DNA of 64,000 nt from Burkholderiaceae bacterium (GCA_023954045.1 JAMLIR010000007.1:92669-156668); one strand, 5' to 3'. Counted from the first letter of the stretch, positions 39,539-50,251 are shown. A program made the numbers and translations. Notes: a model not told the origin generated them from the sequence alone.

Positions 39539-40008
39539 GCCTTCCCTCCGTCTCGGGCGGCCGCAACCACCTCTTCGATCGTCGACAGATGGCGGGTCTC
39601 GGCCAGCGCGAACTGCAGCGCGCGAAGCCGCACCGCCTCGTTGGGCGAAGTGGCCGCGATGTGCTCGAAGATCGCCCGCATCCCGCGCTCGTTGTGCCGC
39701 GCGGTCTCGAGCGCGTCGTCGAGGGACATGCGGCCGACGAGCCGTGCCGGCTTCATCGGCGATGCCCAGGCGAGCTGTTCGGACAGGATCGTCCCGACGT
39801 CGAGATCGGGCAGGTCGCGCTCGATGCGCGCCGCCTGCTCGGCCTCGAGAACTGCCAGACGCGAGAATACCCGAGCCACCTGGGGCGCCTCCCTGACCGC
39901 GGGCTCCATCGCCAGCCGGCGATAGCCCGCGGCAGCCTCCCGCCGCATCGCAAGCGCCTTCGCGAGCAGCTCGCGCAGCGACACGACGGCTGGATTTGCG
40001 GACCCCAT
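39535..40008 (-). CDS. Small ferritin-like/rubrerythrin-like protein
   Basis: A 157-residue helical protein. Two helix pairs carry ferritin-like metal-ligand patterns: E24 in RREAAAGY and EAEQ (55-58) in the first half; E107, E115 and ETRH (137-140) in the second. In the first pair the usual His appears as Gln, so the diiron site may be incomplete. ATG 40008 is likely, though only 34 bp separate it from an FNR-like box, so a slightly later start is possible. Its function may be iron handling or peroxide defence. Confidence 0.72.
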   Translation of the reverse strand: MGSANPAVVSLRELLAKALAMRREAAAGYRRLAMEPAVREAPQVARVFSRLAVLEAEQAARIERDLPDLDVGTILSEQLAWASPMKPARLVGRMSLDDALETARHNERGMRAIFEHIAATSPNEAVRLRALQFALAETRHLSTIEEVVAAARDGGKA

Positions 40009-40042
40009 CAGAATATCGTGCCCCGCCCACCCCGGGGCCGAC

Positions 40043-40056
40043 TTGATGCGGGTCAA
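40043..40056 (-). promoter_or_regulatory. FNR/Anr-type box near the ferritin-like gene
   Basis: TTGAT-GCGG-GTCAA differs from the FNR palindrome TTGAT-N4-ATCAA by one base. Its centre is 41.5 bp from the annotated ATG of the ferritin-like gene, which would place the start site at the codon itself. Alternatively it acts at another promoter or the start codon is downstream. Confidence 0.5.
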
Positions 40057-40144
40057 TCGGGAATCACCGCCGCCAGGCGTCGCCGGCTTGATAACATGTT
40101 CGGTTAAAGTCTTTGCATGGTCGCAGAACTCGCGGAGCCCGGGT

Positions 40145-41200
<1,056 letters not shown>

Positions 41201-41209
41201 GTCGCGCGC

Positions 41210-42136
41210 TCAGGTTCGCGCGCGTGGCTTGCCTGCCGGCCCGGCGTCGGCGCGCCGCCCGCCGCGCCAGCGGCGCGGGTCGAGCAGGCCCGTGGTCAAC
41301 GCGGTCCCGAACAGGATCGTCGCCGCGCCGGCCAGCATGCTGCCGGTGATCGCCTCGCCGAGGAATACCGCGCCCCACAGCATGCCGAACACCGGAATCA
41401 GGAACGTCACCGCGATCGCCCGGCTGCTGCCGACGCGCGCGATCAGCCGGAAGAACAGCACGTAGGCGAGGCCGGTGCACAGCACGCCGATCAGCACCGC
41501 GCTCAGCCACGCCCATCGATCCGGCGGCGTCGCGGGCCAAGTCGCGATCGCGAACGGCAGCAGCATCAGCGCCGCGAACAGCTGGCTGCCCGCAGCGCCG
41601 GTGCGCGCGCCCACCGCGCCGAGCTGCTTCTTCGTGGCCACTGCCGCGAATCCGTACGACGCGGTGGCGACCAGCGTCGCGAGGATCGGCAGCAGCGATC
41701 CGTTGCCGCCGATCCCGTCGCGGCCCCAGACCAGCACCAGCACGCCGCCGAAACCGATCGCGAGGCCCGCCACCCGCAGGCGCCCGAGCCGCTCGCCGAG
41801 CCACAGGTACGCGAAGATCGCGCCCCAGAACGGCGTCGTCGCGTTCAGGATCGACGTGAAGCCCGCGCTCAGATACTGCATTGCGTAGCCGAACATGACG
41901 AACGGAAGCGCCGAATTCACCAGCCCGATCCAGGCGATGCGGCGGGCGTTCGCGCGCAGCTCGGCGGCGCCGTCGCCGCGCAGCACGAACGGCAGCAGCA
42001 CCGCGGCGCCGATGCCGGTGCGCAGGCTCATCAACGGAAACGCGCCGAACTGCGGCGCGGCCACGCGCATGAACAGGAACGACGCGCCCCACAGCGCCGC
42101 GAGCAGCAGCAGATCGGCGAGGTCGCGGCGCCGCAC
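41210..42136 (-). CDS. EamA/DMT-superfamily membrane transporter
   Basis: A 308-residue transporter with ten hydrophobic segments in two EamA repeats (LLLLAALWGASFLFMRVAAP; VATASYGFAAVATKKQLG; NATTPFWGAIFAYLWLGERL; FLIPVFGMLWGAVFLGEAIT). GTG 42136 follows the ogt stop by 3 bp, so it is probably the last gene of the alkylation-repair operon, perhaps incidentally. Substrate unknown. Confidence 0.9.
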   Translation of the reverse strand: MRRRDLADLLLLAALWGASFLFMRVAAPQFGAFPLMSLRTGIGAAVLLPFVLRGDGAAELRANARRIAWIGLVNSALPFVMFGYAMQYLSAGFTSILNATTPFWGAIFAYLWLGERLGRLRVAGLAIGFGGVLVLVWGRDGIGGNGSLLPILATLVATASYGFAAVATKKQLGAVGARTGAAGSQLFAALMLLPFAIATWPATPPDRWAWLSAVLIGVLCTGLAYVLFFRLIARVGSSRAIAVTFLIPVFGMLWGAVFLGEAITGSMLAGAATILFGTALTTGLLDPRRWRGGRRADAGPAGKPRART

Positions 42137-42139
42137 CGT

Positions 42140-42634
42140 TCAGAGCACCCGCTCGTGGCGCAGCAGCGCGCGCTTGCGTTCGAGCCCGCCGGTGTAGCCG
42201 GTCAGCGACCCGTCGCTGCCGACGACACGATGGCAAGGCACTACGACCGACACCGGGTTGCGCCCGATCGCGGCGCCGACCGCGCGCACTGCGCGCGGTG
42301 ACCCGGCACCGTGCGCGACTTGCGCGTAGCTGCGCGTCTGCCCCCACGGAATCCGCAGCAACTGCGCCCAGACGCGGCGCTGGAACTCGGTGCCCGCCAG
42401 CTCGATCGGCAGCTCGAACTCGACGCGGCTCCCGACCTCGTATTCGGCGACCTGCCGTCGCGTCTCGGCGAGCACGGGCCAGTCGTCGTCGCGCAGGCCG
42501 CCTTCGCGCTCGAGCGCGCGGAGATCGGGCTGGTCCTTCTGGCCGACGAAATACAGCCCCGCGAGGCGGTCGTCGCGGGCGATCGCGAGCAGCTCGCCGA
42601 AACGCGAGTCGAACAGCGAATAGCGAATCTTCAT
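42140..42634 (-). CDS. ogt: Methylated-DNA-[protein]-cysteine S-methyltransferase
   Basis: A 164-residue suicide repair protein that transfers methyl groups from O6-methylguanine to its own C134 in VVPCHRVVG. The HTH-like DNA-binding region and Arg finger (FQRRVWAQLLRIPWGQTRSYAQVA) are typical. The ATG overlaps the stop of the Ada-AlkA gene by 4 bp. This operon contains both branches of alkylation repair. Confidence 0.95.
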   Translation of the reverse strand: MKIRYSLFDSRFGELLAIARDDRLAGLYFVGQKDQPDLRALEREGGLRDDDWPVLAETRRQVAEYEVGSRVEFELPIELAGTEFQRRVWAQLLRIPWGQTRSYAQVAHGAGSPRAVRAVGAAIGRNPVSVVVPCHRVVGSDGSLTGYTGGLERKRALLRHERVL

Positions 42635-44073
42635 GTCGTGGCTCCGATCGATGCCCAGAGGTCCATCACCGCATAGGCGCGCCACGGCTGCCACTTGCGG
42701 GCGCGCTCGCGCGCCTGGGCGGGCGTGCGCGCCCCCAGCGCCCTGAGCACGGCGAGGTCGCCGGCCGGAAACGCGTCGGGCCAGCACAGCGCGCGCATGA
42801 CGACGTACTGCGCGGTCCAGTCGCCGATCCCCGGGATCGCCTGCAACGCCGCGATCGTCGCGTCGACCGGCGCGCGCGGTTCGAGCACCAGACGGCCTTC
42901 GACGATCGCCCGCGCCAGCGCGCGGATCGCCTCGGCGCGCCGGCCCAGGATGCCGAGTTCCGCGATCGCCGCGACGTCGAGCGCCGCGATCGTCGCCGGC
43001 GCCGGAAACAGCCGCTCGAGGCCGGCCGGCACCGCGCCGTCGAGCGGGTCGCCGAAGCGCTCGGCCAGTCGCGCGACGACGGTGCGCGCGGCCTTGACGC
43101 TGACCTGCTGGCCCACGATTCCGCGCACCGCCAGCTCGAAACCGTCGAAGGCCCCGACCAGTCGCATCGGAGCGCGCTCGCCCGACCTCTCCGGCAGCGC
43201 GCTCCGCACCTGCCCGGGTTCGCAATCGAGATCGAACACGTCGCGGATTCGTCGCAGGATCGGTGGAATCGCCGCGGCCAGCGACGCCGACAACTCGACC
43301 TCGACCAGCGCGCGCGACGGCATCGGCCGCACGGCGAGCCAGCCGCGCAGTTCCTGCGCGCCGTCCGGCCAGCGGACCGTGCGCCGATAGGTGCCGGCGG
43401 CGACGGTCTCGACCCGCTCGATCGCGCGCGCCGCCAGGAATGCCAGCGATCGCTGCCAGTCGCAGGGTGGCCGATAGGCGAGCCGGAAACGCATCGCCGC
43501 TTCGGGGCGCGCGCCGGCGCGCGCGCGCAATTGCGTCGGGCTGAATCGGTAGCGCTCGCGAAACGCGGCATTGAAGCGGCGCAAGCTGTTGAACCCCGAT
43601 GCGGCCGCGATCTCGGTCGTCGGCAACGCAGTGTCGGTCAACAACCGCTTCGCGAGCAGAAGACGGTGCGTCTGCGCGTATTCGAGCGGCGTCACGCCGA
43701 ACTCGGCGTTGAAGACGCGGCGCAGGTGCCGCGAACTGGTGCCCACCCGCGCGGCGACGCCCTCGACGCCGCCGCGATCGAGTTCGCCGGCCTCGATCAG
43801 GCGGGCAGCGCCCTGGGCGAGCCGCGAACCGATGTCGATTCCGGCGCGGCCGGGTGCCAGTTCCGGCCGGCAGCGCAGGCAGGGGCGAAAGCCGTGGCGC
43901 TCGGCGGCGGCAGCGCTGGAGAAGAAGCGGCAGTTCCCGGCCTTCGGGGTACGCACGCGGCACACCGGCCGGCAATAGACGCCCGTCGAGCGAACGCCGA
44001 CGTAGAGGCGCCCGTCGAAACGCGCATCGTGGGCGAGCAGCGCGGCGTAGCAGGCATCGGGGTCGGGAAGCAT
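42631..44073 (-). CDS. Ada N-terminal/AraC domain fused to AlkA 3-methyladenine glycosylase
   Basis: A 480-residue fusion. Residues 1-75 are the Ada zinc finger with C34, C38, C65 and C68, where C34 or C38 would accept methyl from phosphotriesters. Residues about 85-185 are an AraC-type HTH (VAARVGTSSRHLRRVF, IAAASGFNSLRRFNAAFRERY). Residues about 190-480 are AlkA, with its N-terminal domain and an HhH-GPD motif (LQAIPGIGDWTAQYVVMRAL), catalytic Asp in FPAGDLAV. It thus senses methylation, probably activates its own operon, and excises 3-methyladenine. CATAAT ends 6 nt before the ATG. Confidence 0.94.
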   Translation of the reverse strand: MLPDPDACYAALLAHDARFDGRLYVGVRSTGVYCRPVCRVRTPKAGNCRFFSSAAAAERHGFRPCLRCRPELAPGRAGIDIGSRLAQGAARLIEAGELDRGGVEGVAARVGTSSRHLRRVFNAEFGVTPLEYAQTHRLLLAKRLLTDTALPTTEIAAASGFNSLRRFNAAFRERYRFSPTQLRARAGARPEAAMRFRLAYRPPCDWQRSLAFLAARAIERVETVAAGTYRRTVRWPDGAQELRGWLAVRPMPSRALVEVELSASLAAAIPPILRRIRDVFDLDCEPGQVRSALPERSGERAPMRLVGAFDGFELAVRGIVGQQVSVKAARTVVARLAERFGDPLDGAVPAGLERLFPAPATIAALDVAAIAELGILGRRAEAIRALARAIVEGRLVLEPRAPVDATIAALQAIPGIGDWTAQYVVMRALCWPDAFPAGDLAVLRALGARTPAQARERARKWQPWRAYAVMDLWASIGATT

Positions 44074-44079
44074 GAGGCG

Positions 44080-44085
44080 ATTATG
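44080..44085 (-). promoter_or_regulatory. -10 box of the Ada-AlkA/ogt operon
   Basis: CATAAT on the minus strand, then CGCCTC and the ATG at 44073. The 6-nt spacing suggests a leaderless or near-leaderless transcript. The -35 is weak, as expected of an activator-dependent promoter. Confidence 0.5.
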
Positions 44086-44150
44086 CGCCGGCAGCCCGCC
44101 GACGACTCGCCGTTTTCGGACACGGTATTCGAGGCGCGCCGCAGCCGGGC

Positions 44151-44780
44151 TCAATCGCCCCGGTCGCGCCCGGCCGCGAGCACCCGGCGCGTGAGGGCCG
44201 CGAGTTCTGCCGCATTCGCATCGGCGTCGAGTGCGGCGAGCAGCGCCTGACGGTCGATCGGCAAGCGGTTCTGGCTCAACTTGAATTTCGCCTCGATGCG
44301 CTCGACGTCGATTTCGAACGCGACGATCGCTGCAACCAACTTCGCCTCGAATTCCGGATCGAGCGACATGGTCCAGCGATCGGTGCGCGCGCCCTCGTAG
44401 CGCTCGACCATCTTCGCCAGGATCGCGCGCGCCTGCGCGGCATCGTCGACGATTCGCACGCGCCCGTAGCAGTGGATCGCCGCGTAATTCCAGGTCGGCA
44501 CCAGGTTCGGCGAGACGTAGTGCCGAGGCGACACGTAACCGTGCGGCCCCTGGAAAATCGCCAGCGCCGCAACGTCTCCGAAGGCCCGCCAGTGCGGATT
44601 TGCGCGCGCGAGATGCCCGACCAGCACCGTGCGCCCGTCGCGGCGCTCGCGCAGCAGCGGCAAGTGCGTCGCGAACGGCTCGCCCTCGCGCTGCGAGACC
44701 AGCGTCGCGAACGAATTCGCGTCGATCAGTTCGTCGACCAGCGCGCCGTCGCGCGCCTCGAAATGCGTCGGAACGTACAT
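44151..44780 (-). CDS. PaiB-family FMN-binding protein
   Basis: A 209-residue protein of the PaiB/negative transcriptional regulator family with an FMN-binding split-barrel fold. Motifs are MYVPTHFEARD at the N terminus, ATLVSQREGEPFATHLPLL, the GPHGYVSPRHY signature, VPTWNYAAIHCYGRV and the C-terminal KFKLSQNR. In Bacillus subtilis PaiB affects sporulation and protease expression; the biochemical role is unclear. It lies 24 bp after the pyruvate carboxylase gene on the same strand. Confidence 0.92.
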   Translation of the reverse strand: MYVPTHFEARDGALVDELIDANSFATLVSQREGEPFATHLPLLRERRDGRTVLVGHLARANPHWRAFGDVAALAIFQGPHGYVSPRHYVSPNLVPTWNYAAIHCYGRVRIVDDAAQARAILAKMVERYEGARTDRWTMSLDPEFEAKLVAAIVAFEIDVERIEAKFKLSQNRLPIDRQALLAALDADANAAELAALTRRVLAAGRDRGD

Positions 44781-44804
44781 GCGAAGTCTCGCCTCGGCAA
44801 TCGT

Positions 44805-47800
44805 TCAGTATTCGAGCAACAGGTCGTGCGCCGCGACCGTCTCGCCGGGCCGCACGTGCACCGCGCGCACGGTGCCGTCGCGTTCGGCGCGGATCTGCGT
44901 CTCCATCTTCATCGCCTCGATCGAAACCAGCGGATCGCCGGCGCGTACCGACTGGCCCGCCTTCACCGCGACGGTGACGACCATGCCGGGCATCGGCGCG
45001 GGCACGTGCGCGGGATTGCCCGACTCGGCCTGCACGCGCCGCGGCGCGCGCGCCGCGCCCGCCTTCTCGATGCGCATCGTGCGCGGCTGGCCGTTCAATT
45101 CGAAGAACACGCGCACCAGCCCCTCCTCCTCGGCGGGCGCCGTCCCCTGCATGCTGACCACGAGCGTCTTGCCCGGATCGATGTCGATCGCGATCTCCTC
45201 GCGCTCGCGCATCCCGTAGAAATACGTCTGCGTCGGCAGCAGGCTCACGTCGCCGTACTGCCGGCGATGCTCGGCGTAGTCGCGGAACACCTTTGGGTAC
45301 ATCAGCCACGACGCGAGCCCATCGTCGTCGACGCGATGGCTGGCCGCCTTTTCAGCCTCCTGGCGCGCCTGCTCGAGGTCGACGGGCGCGAGCCGGTCGC
45401 CGGGACGGTACGGCGCCGGCGGCTCGGCGAGGATCGGATGCGCGCCGTCGCACTTCAGCACTTTCCTGGACAACGCCGCGGGAAAGCCGTCGGGCGGAAA
45501 CCCGAGCTCGCCCCGAAACAGCGACACCACGCTCTCGGGGAACGCGATCTCGCGCGCCGGGTCGAGCACATCGTCGGCCGACAGGTCGTTGGCGACCATG
45601 AACAGCGCCATGTCGCCGACCACTTTCGACGTCGGCGTCACCTTCACGATGTCGCCGAACAGCCGGTTCACTTCGGAATACGCCTGCGCGACCTCGGGCC
45701 AGCGCTGTTCGAGGCCGAGCGCGCGTGCCTGCTCGCGCAGGTTCGTGTACTGGCCGCCCGGCATCTCGTGTCGGTAGACGTCGGCGGTGCCGGAGCGGAT
45801 GTCGGACTCGAACGGCGCGTAGAGCCGGCGCGCGCCCTCCCAGTAGTGCGAAATCTCCTGCATCGCCGCGCGGTCGACGCCGGGATCGCGCTCGCTGCCT
45901 TCGAGCGCGGCGACGATCGCGCCGAGGTTCGGCTGCGAAGTGAGCCCGCTCATCGCGTCCATCGCGCCGTCGACCGCGTCGGCGCCCGCCTCCACCGCGG
46001 CCAGCACCGAGGCCGCGGCGGCGCCGCTGGTGTCGTGCGTGTGGAAGTGCACCGGCAGCCCCGTCTCGTCGCGCAACGCGCGGACCAGTTCGCGCGCCGC
46101 GCGCGGCCGGCACACACCGGCCATGTCCTTGATGCCGATCACGTGCACCCCGGCGCGCTGCAGCTGGCGCGCGGTGTCGACGTAATAGCGCAGCCCGTAC
46201 TTGGGCCGTGACGCATCGAACAGGTCGCTGGTGTAGCAGATCGCGCCTTCGCACAGCGCGCCCGACTCGCGCACCGCGTCGATCGCCACGCGCATGTTCT
46301 CGACCCAGTTCAGCGAATCGAAGACCCGGAACAGGTCGATGCCGCCGGCGGCCGCGCGCTGCACGAAGTAGCGCACGACGTTGTCGCTGTAGTTGGTGTA
46401 GCCGACCGCGTTGCTGCCGCGCAGCAGCATCTGGAACAGGATGTTCGGCACGGCCTGGCGAAGCCGCGCGAGCCGCTCCCACGGGTCTTCCTTCAGGAAG
46501 CGTAGCGCGACGTCGAACGTCGCGCCGCCCCAGCATTCGAGCGACAGCAGTTGCGGCAGCATCCGCGCGTAGTACGGCGCGATGCGCAGCATGTCGATCG
46601 TTCGCATCCGCGTCGCGAACAGCGACTGGTGCGCGTCGCGCATCGTGGTGTCGGTGAGCAGCACGCGCGGCTGCTCGCGCATCCACTCGGCGAAGCGCTG
46701 CGGGCCCAGCTGCTGCAGCCGCTGGCGCGTGCCCGCAGGCGGTGCGGCCGAGAGGTCGATCGGGGCCGCAGCGCCCGTGGGCGGCTCGCCCGCGACGCCC
46801 GCGCCGCCGTGGCGGCTGCGCGGCAGCACCAGGTGGTGGTGCGCGAGGTCGGGACGCGCGCGCCCCTTCATGTCCGGATGGCCGTTGACGGTCACCTCGC
46901 CGATGTAGCGCAGCAACCGCGTCGCGCGATCGCGCCGCCTGGGAAAGCGGAACAGCTCGGGCGTCGTGTCGATGAAGCGCGTGGTCACGCGTCCGGCCGC
47001 GAAGTCGGGATGGTTGATCACGTTCTCGACGAACTGCAGGTTCGTCGCCAGCCCGCGGATCCGGAATTCGCGCAGCCCGCGGTCCATCCGACGGATCGCT
47101 TCCTCGGCGGTCGGCGCCCAGGCCGTCACCTTGACCAGCAGCGAGTCGTAGTAAGGCGTGATCACCGCGCCCGAATAGGCGGTGCCGCCGTCCAGCCGCA
47201 GCCCGAATCCGGCAGCGCTGCGATAGGCGGTGATGCGGCCGTAGTCGGGCGTGAAATTGTTCTCCGGGTCTTCGGTGGTGATCCGGCACTGCAGCGCGTG
47301 GCCGTTCAGGCGGATCGCTTCCTGGCGCGGCACCGGGCAGTCGGCGTCGCCGATCCGCGCGCCCTCGCTGATCCGCAACTGCGCCTTGACGATGTCGATG
47401 CCGGTGACCTGCTCGGTCACGGTGTGCTCGACCTGGATCCGCGGATTGACCTCGATGAAGTAGAAGCGGTCGGTGTCGGCGTCCATCAGGAACTCGACGG
47501 TCCCGGCGTGCGTGTAGCCGACGCGCCGCGCCAGCCGCAGCGCCGATTCGCAGAGTTCCGCGCGGCGCGCGTCGTCCAGGTACGGCGCCGGCGCACGCTC
47601 GACCACCTTCTGGTTGCGCCGCTGCACCGAGCAGTCGCGCTCGAACAGGTGCACCAGGTTGCCGTGGCAGTCGCCGACCACCTGCACCTCGACGTGCCGC
47701 GCCCGGCGCACCAGCTTCTCGAGGTAGACCTCGTCGTTGCCGAACGCGGCCGCGGCCTCGCGCCGCGCGACCTCGAGCTGGGCGTCGAGGTCGGCCTCCG

Positions 47801-48326
47801 ACTCGATGACGCGCATGCCACGCCCTCCGCCGCCCCAGCTCGCCTTGAGCATCAGCGGGTAGCCGACCCCCGCGGCCAGCCGGCGCGCCTCGGCAGGGTC
47901 GGCGGGCAGCGGCCCGGTCGCCGGCATCACCGGCACGCCGGCGGCGACCGCGGCGGCGCGGGCGGCGACCTTGTTGCCGAGCGTGGTCATCACCTCGGGC
48001 GTCGGCCCGACGAACACGATGCCCGAGGCCGCGCAAGCGCGGGCGAAGTCGGGGTTCTCCGACAGGAAGCCGTAGCCGGGGTGGATCGCGTCGACCTTCG
48101 CGCGCTTGGCGATCCGGATGATGTCGTCGATGTCCAGGTAGGCCTGCAACGGCTTTCGGCCCTCTCCGACCAGGTAGCTCTCGTCGGCCTTGAAGCGGTG
48201 CAGCGCGAAGCGGTCCTCGTGGGAATAGACAGCGACGGTGCGCATGCCGAGCTCGGCGGCGGCGCGCATCACGCGGATCGCGATTTCGGAGCGGTTGGCG
48301 ACGAGAAGGGAGTGGATTCGGTGCAT
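44805..48326 (-). CDS. pyc: Pyruvate carboxylase (single chain)
   Basis: An anaplerotic enzyme of 1173 residues that makes oxaloacetate from pyruvate, bicarbonate and ATP. Biotin carboxylase occupies about 1-455 (VANRSEIAIRVMRAA, ATP-grasp GGGGRGMRVIE, EVNPRIQVEHTVTEQVTG). The carboxyltransferase TIM barrel lies at about 560-830 (TTMRDAHQSLFATRMRT, FHTHDTSGAAAA). An allosteric/PC domain follows, then a biotinyl domain with K1140 in EAMKM. Length and order match one-subunit pyruvate carboxylases. ATG 48326 (MHRIHSLLVANRSE) is the conserved start. Confidence 0.97.
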   Translation of the reverse strand: MHRIHSLLVANRSEIAIRVMRAAAELGMRTVAVYSHEDRFALHRFKADESYLVGEGRKPLQAYLDIDDIIRIAKRAKVDAIHPGYGFLSENPDFARACAASGIVFVGPTPEVMTTLGNKVAARAAAVAAGVPVMPATGPLPADPAEARRLAAGVGYPLMLKASWGGGGRGMRVIESEADLDAQLEVARREAAAAFGNDEVYLEKLVRRARHVEVQVVGDCHGNLVHLFERDCSVQRRNQKVVERAPAPYLDDARRAELCESALRLARRVGYTHAGTVEFLMDADTDRFYFIEVNPRIQVEHTVTEQVTGIDIVKAQLRISEGARIGDADCPVPRQEAIRLNGHALQCRITTEDPENNFTPDYGRITAYRSAAGFGLRLDGGTAYSGAVITPYYDSLLVKVTAWAPTAEEAIRRMDRGLREFRIRGLATNLQFVENVINHPDFAAGRVTTRFIDTTPELFRFPRRRDRATRLLRYIGEVTVNGHPDMKGRARPDLAHHHLVLPRSRHGGAGVAGEPPTGAAAPIDLSAAPPAGTRQRLQQLGPQRFAEWMREQPRVLLTDTTMRDAHQSLFATRMRTIDMLRIAPYYARMLPQLLSLECWGGATFDVALRFLKEDPWERLARLRQAVPNILFQMLLRGSNAVGYTNYSDNVVRYFVQRAAAGGIDLFRVFDSLNWVENMRVAIDAVRESGALCEGAICYTSDLFDASRPKYGLRYYVDTARQLQRAGVHVIGIKDMAGVCRPRAARELVRALRDETGLPVHFHTHDTSGAAAASVLAAVEAGADAVDGAMDAMSGLTSQPNLGAIVAALEGSERDPGVDRAAMQEISHYWEGARRLYAPFESDIRSGTADVYRHEMPGGQYTNLREQARALGLEQRWPEVAQAYSEVNRLFGDIVKVTPTSKVVGDMALFMVANDLSADDVLDPAREIAFPESVVSLFRGELGFPPDGFPAALSRKVLKCDGAHPILAEPPAPYRPGDRLAPVDLEQARQEAEKAASHRVDDDGLASWLMYPKVFRDYAEHRRQYGDVSLLPTQTYFYGMREREEIAIDIDPGKTLVVSMQGTAPAEEEGLVRVFFELNGQPRTMRIEKAGAARAPRRVQAESGNPAHVPAPMPGMVVTVAVKAGQSVRAGDPLVSIEAMKMETQIRAERDGTVRAVHVRPGETVAAHDLLLEY

Positions 48327-48610
48327 CGGCTGGAGCGCAGGGGGGCTGGGTAGCGCAACCGGAATCCCGCCGGAGCCTGACCAACGGCTGCGGCGACCAT
48401 GGTTGCGGCAATGCAACATTACGCGCGTGGGCGCGACGCCGCAACGGCGAGGCCTCGCCCCGCGGAACCCGCGTGCGCTGTTGTGGGCACGCCACCATCG
48501 AAGCCGCGGGCCGGCCAGTCGATGTCCGCCAGGGGTCGCCGAGCGATTGCCCGAACGGTTACGATGCTGTCTGCGATGCGCCGCCGGCGCAAACCTCCGA
48601 CGACGTCTCG

Positions 48611-50251
48611 ATGAAGTTCTCCCCTCTGCGCCCGTTCCGGGCGCTCTGCGGCATCACGATCAGCGCCCTCCTGGCCGGCTGCGGGGGCGGTGGGGGCGGC
48701 ACTTCGACCGCCGACCCGCGTCCCTGCTGCTTCGACTACACGACGTTCGTCGCCCCGCCACCTGCGACGGGCGACGATCCGCTACTGCCCCAGCAGTGGC
48801 ACCTCTACAACACCGGACAGAGCGGCGGCACGCCGGGCGAGGACCTGAACGTCGCCGGGCCGGCCGGCGCCTGGGCGCTGGGGACGAAGGGCCAGGGAGT
48901 ACGCCTGGCGATCGTCGACGACGCCGTCGAGACCGTGCATCCGGACCTCGCGCCGAACTTCAGCCTGACGGACACGGCTTCCTACTTCAACTACCTGTTC
49001 CCGGGCAGTCCGCCGCTGCCGTACTACCTGGACGAGGATCACGGCACCTCGGTCGCCGGCATCGCGGTGGCTCGCGACGGAAATGCGGAGGGCGGAGCCG
49101 GGGTCGCCCCGCGCGCCTCGCTGGGCGCGTACAACGCGCTCGCCACGAGCCTCGATGCGGACATCGCCGACGCGCTGCGCCGGGATCCGGACGCCACCGG
49201 CGTCTACAACAACAGCTGGGGGTCGCCCGACAACGGGGTGCTGAATCCGGCGGAAGCGAGCTTCGCGGCCGCGATCGAGTCGGGCATTGCCAACGGGCGC
49301 AGGGGGAAGGGATCGATCTACGTGTTTCCGGCCGGCAACGGCGGATGCTATCTGAAGTACGCGGATGGATCCTGCGCCGTCAGCGACAACGCCAACTTCG
49401 ACGGTTACGTCAACAAGCGCGGCGTCATCGCGGTCTGCGCGGTCGACGACAACGGGGTCGCGCCGAGATATGCGGAGCCGGGCGCCAACATCCTGGTCTG
49501 CGGTCGCTCGGGCAACGACCGGATCGGAATCACGACGACCACGCCCCAGGGCGCCTATCGTTCGGACTTCTCGGGCACTTCGACCAGCACGCCGATGGTC
49601 TCGGGCGTCGTCGCACTGATGCTGAACGCGAATCCGGAACTCACCTGGCGAGACGTCCGGCTGATCCTGGCACAAACGGCACGCAGGAACGACCCCGCCG
49701 ATCCCGGCTGGACGACCGACTTCGGCCTGCACTTCAACCCGAAGTACGGCTTCGGCGCAGTCGACGCTGCCGCAGCCGTCACGTCCGCGAGAACCTGGAC
49801 TTCGATCGACGGCGGCAGCGCGCTGATGAAGAAATGCGGCCCCTATGACCGCAACTTCTCGCCGGCACTCGAGATACCGGACAATGCGGCCACGCCGGTC
49901 ACGAACTCGATCGATGCGAGCGCCTGCGGAATCGCGCAGATCGAGTTCGTCGAGGTGCGCTTCAAGGCGACTCATCCTTATGCCGGCGACCTGCGCGTCG
50001 AGTTGATCAGCCCGAACAGCCTGGTCAGCCTCCTCGCGAACGATCGGGTCTGCAATCTCGACGGCGACAACACGGCCGACAGTTGCGGCAGTTACGACGA
50101 CCCCGCCCTGCCCGCCTCCGGTTGGCAGTTCGGATCGGTCCGCCACATGCAGGAGCCCGCTGCCGGCAGCTGGACCTTGCGGGTCACCGATATGCAACCC
50201 CAGGACAAGGGCACGTGGCTGTCCTGGGGTCTGACGATCTGGGGACGATGA
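48611..50251 (+). CDS. Subtilisin/kexin-like S8 protease lipoprotein lacking its own propeptide
   Basis: A 546-residue secreted lipoprotein. The lipobox is LLAGC (C24), followed by a Gly-rich linker. The catalytic domain begins at once at PLLPQQWHLYNTGQSG (about 58), the usual first strand of mature kexin/subtilase domains. The triad is Asp in AIVDD (103/104), His144 in DEDHGTSVAG and Ser324 in SGTSTSTPM; the oxyanion Asn is in AGNGG. Residues about 425-546 form a P/Homo-B domain (HPYAGDLRVELISP, GTWLSWGLTIWG). The inhibitor-type prodomain normally found between signal and catalytic domain is absent. The next gene, overlapping by 4 bp, encodes a matching prodomain-like protein. Confidence 0.92.
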   Translation: MKFSPLRPFRALCGITISALLAGCGGGGGGTSTADPRPCCFDYTTFVAPPPATGDDPLLPQQWHLYNTGQSGGTPGEDLNVAGPAGAWALGTKGQGVRLAIVDDAVETVHPDLAPNFSLTDTASYFNYLFPGSPPLPYYLDEDHGTSVAGIAVARDGNAEGGAGVAPRASLGAYNALATSLDADIADALRRDPDATGVYNNSWGSPDNGVLNPAEASFAAAIESGIANGRRGKGSIYVFPAGNGGCYLKYADGSCAVSDNANFDGYVNKRGVIAVCAVDDNGVAPRYAEPGANILVCGRSGNDRIGITTTTPQGAYRSDFSGTSTSTPMVSGVVALMLNANPELTWRDVRLILAQTARRNDPADPGWTTDFGLHFNPKYGFGAVDAAAAVTSARTWTSIDGGSALMKKCGPYDRNFSPALEIPDNAATPVTNSIDASACGIAQIEFVEVRFKATHPYAGDLRVELISPNSLVSLLANDRVCNLDGDNTADSCGSYDDPALPASGWQFGSVRHMQEPAAGSWTLRVTDMQPQDKGTWLSWGLTIWGR

